Origin: Nemertoderma westbladi
Lineage: Eukaryota > Xenacoelomorpha > Nemertodermatida > Nemertodermatidae
DNA: 41,780 nucleotides
Direction: 5' to 3'
NCBI GenBank assembly: GCA_032718475.1
Contig: JAUCBJ010005031.1
Coordinates: 1 to 41,780 of the forward strand
Of the stretch, positions 19,671 to 27,302 are shown piece by piece. The position numbers and the translations under genes are program-made. Position 1 is the first letter of the stretch, and each line of letters opens with the position of its first letter. The notes under the pieces are model-generated. The model was not told where the DNA came from. It saw only the letters and a list, made by a program, of their open reading frames with translations, and did no database searches.

Positions 19671-19895
19671 ATTGAGTTAGTGGTACCTGTATGCTAAGCT
19701 CGCTTACTTTCGTCGCTCGCCCCACACAATTTATAGCTCATTAGATAGCTGAGATGTTGGCCAATCACATGCAATATCTAACTCAAATACCTCATTTTCA
19801 CCTTAAGGTACACCTACCTTTTCCCTTTCACTGCCACATACAGTATGTTCCAGTTGTACTGTAGTAATCTGCACAACGGTCGTGAAATGTGACAT

Positions 19896-20128
19896 TGTAA
19901 GGTTAGAAAAGTAAAGTTGATTTAAAATTAACCGACTATATTATTTTAATTATATTATTCTAGTTACACGATATAATATATAATTAATGCATGCACATAA
20001 GGTCAAACAAATGTAAAACATATAATGGAACATTGTATATGAAGCAATGATGCCGAGCTTAATTAGTTCGCTTAATTAACATTAGTAAATATACAATGTT
20101 CCACCACTCAATATAATATTACCTTACA
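19896..20128 (-). repeat. 3' LTR of the Gypsy element
   Basis: A 233-bp repeat with inverted ends TGTAAGG and CCTTACA. It matches 25546-25759 closely apart from scattered substitutions and small indels. The internal motif GATGCCGAG and the GTTACACGATATAATATATA segment are shared with the other LTR. Confidence 0.92.
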
Positions 20129-20140
20129 TATCTCCCCTCC
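20129..20140 (-). other. Polypurine tract
   Basis: On the minus strand GGAGGGGAGATA directly precedes the 3' LTR start TGTAAGG. This is the expected plus-strand DNA primer site of an LTR retrotransposon. Confidence 0.75.
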
Positions 20141-20509
20141 TTAAAGATCGGAGCGAATATGTTTGTATTTATACAAATACTGTACGTATTTATATCATAA
20201 TAAGAGTCGCAATTAATCGGTATAATTACAATAATTATTAAATACATTTAGAAAAAAAAACAAATGAAAAATAACTGAATTTACTAACGTTCACTTTTAC
20301 CAAGACCATTGTAATATATTTTTGATTTTAAAGATATTGCGTATATTGCAATGGCCCTGCTTTTACTAAATTCAAATTTTAGCTAAATTTTATTTCCGGC
20401 ATTTCCTGACTCAATCAATAATTCGAAAATAACATCATTAATTATTATCCTTAATTGAGAAATAATTTAACCCTATTAGTACCGGGCTATAAAATGTTGT
20501 ACAAATACC

Positions 20510-20532
20510 GGGGGGGGGGGGGGGGGGGGGGG
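20510..20532. repeat. 23-base poly-G tract
   Basis: Uninterrupted G run followed by TCATATTGA and eight C, so the single strand could fold back. It lies in the 3' non-coding part of the Gypsy element. Confidence 0.95.
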
Positions 20533-20604
20533 TCATATTGACCCCCCCCTCTAAAATCAACAAATATTTACGAAAACGTCTGATTTTTTGTTTGTACGTA
20601 GGCA

Positions 20605-21340
20605 TCACTTGTCTGGATCCGACCGAAAAAAAATAATAACATACAGTATCAACCTACAGTACAGTACAAAACTTCTTGTGTTATATTTTCTTTGAGGTGG
20701 GTCGAATTTGTCAACTTTATTAAAAAGTTGTTCTACGAAGTCAGCAATTTTGAAATCATCACTTTTTGATTTGTGGAAATACAGGCCAGGCAAACTCAAC
20801 TCGGTGCCATACAAAAGCTGTGCCGGAGAGTACCCATGTACACCTATTGCCTAAAGTAACCCAAGTAATACTAATGTTAACTCACGATACCAAGATGAGT
20901 TACTACACTTTGCTCTTAAATAATTTTTTAAAACTCCTATGGAATCCTTCAACTAAACTGTTACAAGCAGGGTGATATGCCGTTGTGCGGGAACGGTCTA
21001 TTTCCAAACCATTTATTAAGGCGTTAAATAATGCGGACTCGAATTGGGATCCTCTGTTATTATTTTGTGAGGCATTCCGTAACGGCTGATCCAGCATATT
21101 AAGAAGGCATTTGCTACTGAATCTGTTTGAATGTCACGCAATGGCACAACCTCAGGCCAACGCGTGAATCTATCCACTGCAGTGAAGAAATATTTATAGC
21201 CATTTGAGTGAGGCAATGGCCCCACTATGTCTATATGAACAGTGTAATGTGTGTGTGAATGTGTCTAGTATTTGTTGGTATGTCTCCGACCGGAGTTTTT
21301 ACTTTTTGTGATATTTTCGATATTTGACAACTGGTACACT
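20605..21340 (-). pseudogene. Gypsy integrase, catalytic core and C-terminal part
   Basis: Reading leftward from 21340: the second half of the integrase zinc motif (CTSCQ, near 21325); the core beginning near 21225 with VDRFTRWPEV (first catalytic Asp), ISRYGMPHKI and, after a frameshift, RGSQFES; then TAYHPACNSLVEGFHRS, where the third catalytic residue Glu is kept. The C-terminal part near 20814 reads MYGTELSLPGLYF, a hallmark of this clade (usually VYG-x-x-L-x-LPGEFF). The expected Asp of the TD-x-G-x-Q-F motif appears disturbed by the frameshift near 21050-21090. Non-functional. Confidence 0.85.
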
Positions 21341-21348
21341 CTCTAGCC

Positions 21349-22446
21349 CAGGCCCGTATGGTGATCATAATATCTGGGGGGGCAGAGGCCAAATCTGGGG
21401 GGGCAAACCTTTAACTGGATTTGTGGGGACATACAGCAAAGTGAGCGTTAATTTAGTACATAAAAAGTCAATATTGTTGAAGAGCGTGTGGGGCAAGCCA
21501 CGAAGTTGGTGGAGCCTTGGCGAACTGACACTGTTAAGGAGTACCGTATGTCAATAAAATGGCAAATAGTTGTTGACGTAACGATTTCATTAACGTAACA
21601 TTCAAATAACTTTGTCCGATTTAAAGCTGTCGAATTGAAAATTTGTAGGCATAAATATGTCCAAAACTTGACATTATTTAGCGACTTTTGACACCAACAG
21701 TTCAGCAGTCTCTCGCAAGATGGCTACATGTCTAAGCATTAAATGTCCTCCCATTTCTTTGCTTTTAATCCGTTTTAGCGGAAACTTGGCAGAATTGTAC
21801 TAGATTATTTGCTGTGTCATTTAATCTTTTTCTGAGGTCTTAAATCGACTGCAGATTTCCAGACTGTGACCTAGACTGCCTCTAGGTGTAAAGTGATCAA
21901 GGGACATCTGCTTAGATTTTGCCAATATTTCTTTCGAGTTGGCACTTACATAAGTTTATGTCACGTGCTGCGCGAAGGACCCACTTCAGGTATAATATGG
22001 TTAATGTTAAGTTACAACAAATAATACATATGGATACCAGCGCAAGCAACCCTCAGCACGTAGCCTTTTAGCTGCAAGCTGGCTCCCAAATTACAGACAA
22101 ATAGACAATGGGTCAACAACAAACAACCCCTGGTAGCCAATGAGAGAACCTGGAGCTTTCGGGTATTTTTTAGTAATTACAGGTAGGTAGTAGGTTAATG
22201 TCATGTAGTATTATATAATTGGACCAAAATTGGATGGTAGGGAGTCAGATCAGTATGTAGAAGTGTGTATCCTATTATAAGTGTATCAATGTGTATCCAA
22301 TAATATTGATCAGTGGGGTCAACAACAACAATATTATTATTAATTAATTGTGAACAAGACGAGTGAACAAGACATGTCTGGGGGGGCAGTGGGGCTTCTC
22401 TGGGGGGGGCAGTGCCCCCAAAGCCCCCCCGCACGATACGGGCCTG
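21349..22446. mobile_element. Non-autonomous hAT-type DNA transposon nested in the Gypsy integrase
   Basis: A 1,098-bp insertion with 11-bp perfect terminal inverted repeats (CAGGCCCGTAT at 21349-21359, ATACGGGCCTG at 22436-22446). It is bordered by an exact 8-bp duplication CTCTAGCC (21341-21348 and 22447-22454). Eight-base target duplications with CA...TG ends are the hAT signature. Subterminal CTGGGGGGGCA-type boxes occur twice near each end and may be transposase-binding repeats. No transposase frame is present. Removing it rejoins the integrase zinc finger: His-His on the right, Cys-Cys on the left. Confidence 0.88.
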
Positions 22447-22473
22447 CTCTAGCCCATTGTATAACTTGGCGTA

Positions 22474-23034
22474 TTAGGCCAGATACAGCGTCTCGATATT
22501 AACCGTAAGGTTTCTTTTGGGCCTGTGTGATAAATGATGACAAGACTCAAATACTTCCTTTCTCATGGAGGTTGGAATGTAAGGCCTCAAATTATTTCCT
22601 GTTGAGTCATACACAGCAATTTTTTTTCCATCTGTAGAAAGTTTTTGTAATGGCAGAGAGGTTTCCCTGAAAAATGATTGTAAAGATTTGTCTTGTTCCT
22701 GTGCTTCGGCTAATTGTGATATATTATCAAAATATATCACCGAAACTGGTCGTGACAAAGCATCAGCTACAATGTTATCTCTACCTGCAACGTGTTTGAT
22801 TTTGCAATCAATTTCCGAAATGAAAGAGAGCCAACGTGACTGCTGTGGCGTGGGATTTTTCATACTTGAACATTTTTCAAGAGGTTTATGGTTGGTAAAA
22901 ATAGTAACATTTTGACCTAACAACCAATCGTGGTGTTTGAGAGCAACATAAATGGCTAAAAGTTCACGATCAATCGGAATTTTTACTTTCGTTTTTAAGT
23001 GAGGACATGGTTTGTGGTTGGGGAAAATCTCCAA
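22474..23034 (-). pseudogene. Gypsy RNase H and integrase N-terminal region
   Basis: The frame starts in RNase H (DRELLAIYVALKHHDWLLG, then IFTNHKPLEK) and passes a linker (AGRDNIVADALSRP). It ends in the HHLSHRPKRN half of the integrase H-H-C-C zinc motif before a stop. The usual catalytic Asp of T-D-H-K-P-L is Asn here, which would abolish RNase H activity. The start is not a real initiation codon; this is the interior of a broken Pol. Confidence 0.88.
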
Positions 23035-23601
23035 TTGCTTTCAGTTTTTGAGGATTTGGTTTATTCCATTTGCAGACACTACGTGACCATGAAAAATTAT
23101 TTCTGATTTGAAAAATTCACATTTGGTCTTATTCGGTTTAAGACCACATTATTCAAGCCTTTTCAATACAGATTCTACATCAGAATAATGTTGCTCGGAA
23201 TTTTTACTAGCTACTAAAATGTCGTCAATATAGGCTACACAACAGTCTAAATCGCATAAACTTGTATCCATAACTATCTGAAATGTTTGGCTGGCATTTC
23301 GAAGCCCGAAAGGCATTCGCTTAAATACGAACATACCATAAGGTGTAGTTATTGCCGTCTTTTTTATATCATCCTGAGCAACAGGTATTTGGTAAAATGC
23401 TGATTTTAAATCTATTTTGGAAAATAATATAGTACAATCTCGAAAATTATTAGTTATATCTGCAATGTTAGGCATTGGGTAGCTGTCCGGAACAGTAATT
23501 TCATTTAGTTTTCTAAAGTCCCCACACGATCTCCAAAGACCGTTTGGTTCTGGAGCTAGATGCAACGGTGAAGACCACGGGGAATCGAAAACGTTCCACA
23601 A
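23035..23601 (-). pseudogene. Gypsy reverse transcriptase
   Basis: This contains RT motifs in order: SPWSSPLHLAPEPNG, GDFRKLNEITVPDSYPMPNI, FSKIDLKSAFYQIPV (first catalytic Asp), FKRMPFGLRNASQTFQ and the YIDDILVAS box near 23211-23236. After two closely spaced stops near 23149, the same frame continues with a CGLKPNKTKCEFFKSEI-like thumb region to about 23040. The catalytic residues are intact but the frame is broken on both sides. Confidence 0.92.
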
Positions 23602-24480
23602 TATTGTCCTTTATCAAATTATTAAATTCCGTTTTTGCCACGGAAAATTTTTGACAATTGAGCCTCCTTGGTTTCGATAAGCAAGGGGGTCCACTTGTTA
23701 TGATGTGGTGTTTTACATCGTGATTTACCCGAAAAGAATTTTCTGATGGAAATACTGATTTATATTTTTCCAATGTATTATTTAACCGGTTGTTAGATTG
23801 TATGCGAATGAGATTGACGATTTTGTCTGCCGGGGAATAATTGTTAATATTTATCGTAGGGGGGCCAGCGCAACCAATAAACATGTTACCTACTGTAAAG
23901 TCGTCTAAAGTTACACCAAAATAACACATAATTGATAGAAAGAGAAAAATAACGTAACCAGATTTTGCAGTGCTCTCAACGAAGATTAGAGCTGGATATA
24001 GTAACGATAAAATAACCGCCACCTTTAAAACATTCACAAAACTTTGGTTTTTAAAGTAACCAAAGATTAAGTCACTAGAATCACTTTGTATACTGATTCG
24101 TGCGACTTTGTCAGTTGATTCAATTTCTGGTTGTCGGAAAGCGATTTTTCCTGTGCCACAATTAATGTTAATATCGTAAAGACGAAAAAAATCTAATCCA
24201 AATATAAACTGGCAAATATCAGCAACTATAAATGTCCAACTAAATTCTCTGATGGATTATTCAGGGATTATAAGTCTTAAAGTTCCTTCACCATAAGTTT
24301 TAATGGAGGAGGAATTCGCTGCTCTTAATTTAGTCGTTTCTGCGTTAAAATTGTGTATTTATTTCTTTTATTGTGGCGGCATAATAGATAAATCACTTCC
24401 GCTATCTACTAATACTTCACCAACTGGTAAACAATTGACAGTAATTGAATTCACATTATTCGATGTATTATCAGAGTTAA
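23602..24480 (-). pseudogene. Gypsy protease and RT N-terminal region
   Basis: The aspartic protease active site DSGSDLSIMP lies near 24376-24410, followed by stops. The continuation GLDFFRLYDINI (near 24180) is the end of a retropepsin fold. The segment to 23640 carries FRVNHDVKHHIITSGPP and KPRRLN, the conserved lead-in to RT in this clade. A frameshift near 23600 separates it from the RT body. Confidence 0.85.
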
Positions 24481-24490
24481 ACTTACCACC

Positions 24491-25450
24491 CTATGATTTG
24501 CTTTCCATGGGAGAAGTAGGATCACGCCAGTTGCACGGGGACTTACATCTAGTTGCATTTTTGCCGTACGTGAAATGATAGTAACACCTCGTGCCATTTG
24601 GATCATAGTGTCGAGAACTTGAACGATTTCTGCTTTGTGATCTGGAAGGACCAAATGAACGTTGAGTGTTCCGACCTCTGAGTGCTCCAACTGCGATCAC
24701 CCGATAAGTTGATCAGTTGAGAAGTAACTTGAGCAATCTGTTCAGAGAGTTTCTGCTGAGATTGTAACATAAATTCTTGAGAATCTTGTAGCTTCCGAAT
24801 GCTGGTTTCCTTTGTTGCATTGATCGATGATGACGATGATGAAACCGACTGAGCTTGGTGCTGCTCCATCATCTTGTCGGCCACCTCTGCCAGGTGGTCG
24901 ATTCTGAGGTCAGAGAGTGTGGCGAGGACTATGCTGATATTCTCTGGAAGGATGTCTAAAAGTCTCAAGCGAACCATTTTCTCGTTTCGTGGCGCCATTC
25001 GCATCATGTGACGCATCGCAACGGAAGGTTTTCTGTCGCCTAGTTCTTGAGACGCCAGAACCTTTCTAAGACGTTCATCATCGTGTCTGCGAGGTGAGTT
25101 ATGATGTTTTCTTTAATCTGTTCGAAAGAATCATTTACGTTGGCACCCGAATCAAGAATAGTTTCTGTTGGCAATACGGCCAACAGGTTCGATTTCACTG
25201 AAGATGGAGTATGACTTTGCAGGATCTCTTCGATTTGTTGGAACCACACTCTAGCGTCCTTGGAGTAAAACTCGGGCAGTTTTACTTTCTTGTTGCAGTT
25301 TGTGCTATTATCTGGATCACCTGATGTTGTGGCATTTTTTAGCAGAATCTTAACCACAGTTTGATTCTCCATATTCAGTTCATCGATAATATTGGCCTTT
25401 TTTCCCAGTGATTGGTAAGTGGCATCATTGGATCGTAATTGGGTTAACAC
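24491..25450 (-). pseudogene. Gypsy Gag (CsRn1 type)
   Basis: The N-terminal part near 25270 reads KLPEFYSKDARVWFQQIEEI, typical of this clade's capsid start. After a frameshift near 25030, a second frame carries LPENISIVLATLSDLRIDHLAEVADKMME and a Ser-rich linker. A third frame contains the zinc motif CYYHFTYGKNATRCKSPC (24586-24533), a Cys-His-Cys-Cys arrangement in place of the usual C-C-H-C. There are at least two frameshifts. The true start codon is not determined. Confidence 0.88.
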
Positions 25451-25526
25451 ATCTGTTCTAGTAGGTCTGCCTTACGGTAACTTGATAATGACATTGTTTT
25501 TTTTTAGATAAAATTGAATTTTTACA

Positions 25527-25544
25527 CTCGTCTGTGGGTCACCA
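25527..25544 (-). other. Primer-binding site
   Basis: On the minus strand, one base after the 5' LTR end, TGGTGACCCACAGACGAG fits the 3' end of tRNA-Trp in the first nine bases and again in a GACG block. Trp priming is the rule in CsRn1-like elements. The middle is diverged. Confidence 0.65.
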
Positions 25545-25545
25545 A

Positions 25546-25759
25546 TGTAAGGTAAGAAAAGTAAAGTTGATTTATAATTAAACGACTATATTATTATCCT
25601 TCTTTTCTAGTTACACGATATAATATATAATTAATGCACAGAAGGTCAAACAAATGTAAAACAGATAATGCAACATTGTATATGGAGCAATGATGCCGAG
25701 TTTAATTAGCTCGCTTAATTAACATTAGTCAATATACAATGTTCTACCACTCAATATAA
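25546..25759 (-). repeat. 5' LTR of the Gypsy element (outer end missing)
   Basis: Matches 19896-20128 from TGTAAGG through CACTCAATATAA. It then lacks the terminal ~12 bases including the outer inverted end, and passes into a short GACATG-rich repeat (25760-25795). Confidence 0.9.
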
Positions 25760-25764
25760 GACAT

Positions 25765-26162
25765 GGCAGACATGACATGACAGACTTACAGACATGTATA
25801 TTTCAAGGAACGTAAAGTCGTCTTTATTATATTCTCAATTTAGATTACATTTTTAAATGATTCAATTTTGTAAGATTTATCATAGGATGTATGTAGTTAT
25901 AATTTAATTATACTGTAATCGTAATGTACACATACAGTATAACCAAAATATTAAAATTAAATTAAATTATTAATGTTAAGCTACATTATAGTGTAGCATT
26001 GCAAATCACATTATGTGTAACGGTTGTGACACAAAACTTATTGGTTTCGTTACACTTATACTGTATTATTTTATGTATTTCTCATGATGTGCGTTTGTGC
26101 ATTTCTCACGTCTGGAACTCAATAAACAATATTTATTGAGTTAACGCCAAACATGTCTTAGC
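25765..26162. other. AT-rich gap, no gene
   Basis: Between the Gypsy element and the LINE target duplication. There is a brief GACATG/GACAG repeat at the left edge; otherwise unremarkable AT-rich DNA. Confidence 0.6.
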
Positions 26163-26593
26163 TATCAATAATGTCAGGTCAGGTCAGGTATTCTAGGTCA
26201 TTGATCAAGAAAACTTGCCACCTCCATGCAGCATAAAGGAGGTGCCACCTGTAGCTGCATAGACCCTCTTACTAGGGCAAATCTGGTCCTGTAACTAGGA
26301 CCCCCTTCGTTCTGGGATAAGGACGCCATTGGTCCTGAATTAAGGACCCATATACTTGGCTGCAGGGGTATATGGCCTGACCAGGCAGATGGTGATCTAC
26401 CAATGGCTGGTTAGGAGTAGAGTGTTCTCATGTCCACTCTGAGGGCACTTCACTGCGACCTGCACCTGGCAGCAAGGGTACAGGGCATGACCCAGCAGAT
26501 GAGCTGCAACAGCCAATGGTGGGTCATGTACGCCAGAGTAGATATGGGTGATGGGCCTCATATCTGACTCCATTGCGACATCCACCCTGTGGA

Positions 26594-27289
26594 ATGGCAA
26601 ACCAGGGTGTGGTATTTGCCCCGAGAGCTGACTCGGCAAAAAAGCACCCCCCAACCCCCACTATGGATTACATTAGCAATGCGGAGGTCCGGCCACTAGA
26701 GGCCAGTGGAATTACCGGACACAATCGGCCTCACAGGCGTCAGTTAACTCCTGACCGGCTGCCTGTCTCACCCCCTACTGGAGAGAGAGCAGCCAACAAT
26801 TCTTTGAGTCCCTTTCCTGATGACCTTTCTGGCCCAAACCCTGGGTCACCAGGGAGGCCAGATTGTGATGGGGAGAGGGATTCTGGAGTTGGAGGCTACT
26901 CTCATGTTCCACCCCGACCAACAAAGCCATTGGTGAATCTGAGGCAAGTCACTAGACTAGCCTCAGTAAACACCCTAACACTCGGGTCCCCAATGCGACA
27001 AGGTGAGCTGACTGCCTTGGCAGATAAGCTTTCTCTTAGCGCAGTGGGTGTTCAAGAGCACCGAATGCAGACTGGACAGACTGATGAGGTTCTTATTAAG
27101 GACATGGGGGGCGGTTGGCGACTCGCCCTCGCGTCAGCAGATGATAGTGGCAATGGTGGAATTGGTCTATTGATGAATCCAACTGCACATGCAGCATTGG
27201 ACAAAATAGACCAAATCTCTAACCACATCATCCGTTGCCACTTCTCATGTTCTGGAAGACTGGCTAAGAAGTTTCCTTTAAGGTGCTAA
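26594..27289 (+). pseudogene. LINE N-terminal segment and endonuclease start
   Basis: From the ATG at 26594 (upstream TTG at 26573 is not credible): a Pro-rich leader of about 110 residues, then the AP-endonuclease entry LASVNTLTLGSPMRQGELT and the catalytic-Glu motif VQEHRMQTG, and on to GGIGLLMNPTAHAALD. The frame is lost at about 27267-27290, where an AAGAAG-bounded stretch of about 22 bases looks inserted; the downstream frame resumes with the rest of the endonuclease. An ATG at 26663 is an alternative start. This is the front part of the protein encoded further downstream. Confidence 0.8.
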
Positions 27290-27302
27290 GAAGGTTCTGA
27301 TT

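Larger units (their letters stand above)
16300..19862. mobile_element. Putative foldback element with imperfect inverted ends and an internal satellite
   Basis: The stretch at about 16305-16370 (TATATGTGGAAGTGAAAGCG, then AAAAGGT, then CTTAAGGTGAAAA) reappears as its reverse complement at about 19795-19860, with small gaps. The two ends enclose 3.5 kb holding the 49-bp array (16943-18045), a tandem duplication at 18400-18690, a GTCTGTCTGTTCGTC-type stretch (16640-16690) and an AACAGAACGACAG microsatellite (19584-19670). No transposase-like frame was found, so it would be non-autonomous. Target duplications could not be fixed because the outer ends are degraded. Confidence 0.5.
19896..25759 (-). 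mobile_element. CsRn1-type Ty3/Gypsy LTR retrotransposon, decayed
   Basis: The minus-strand element runs 5' LTR (25546-25759), primer site, gag, protease, RT, RNase H, integrase, purine tract, 3' LTR (19896-20128). Two diagnostic traits place it in the CsRn1/Kabuki group: a Gag zinc motif of C-x2-H-x9-C-x3-C type at 24586-24533, and a primer site beginning TGGTGACCC, compatible with tRNA-Trp. Frameshifts and stops occur in every domain, so it is inactive. It is interrupted by a hAT-type element (21349-22446); without that insertion it would be about 4.8 kb. GACAT directly flanks the left LTR (19891-19895) and follows the right LTR copy (25760-25764). That may be the target duplication, although the outer 12 bases of the right LTR are missing. 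Confidence 0.9.

Noticed and set aside
24303-24578. 91-codon plus-strand frame over the Gypsy protease
   Set aside because: The minus strand carries the DSGSDLSIMP active site and the rest of Pol, so this is a shadow.
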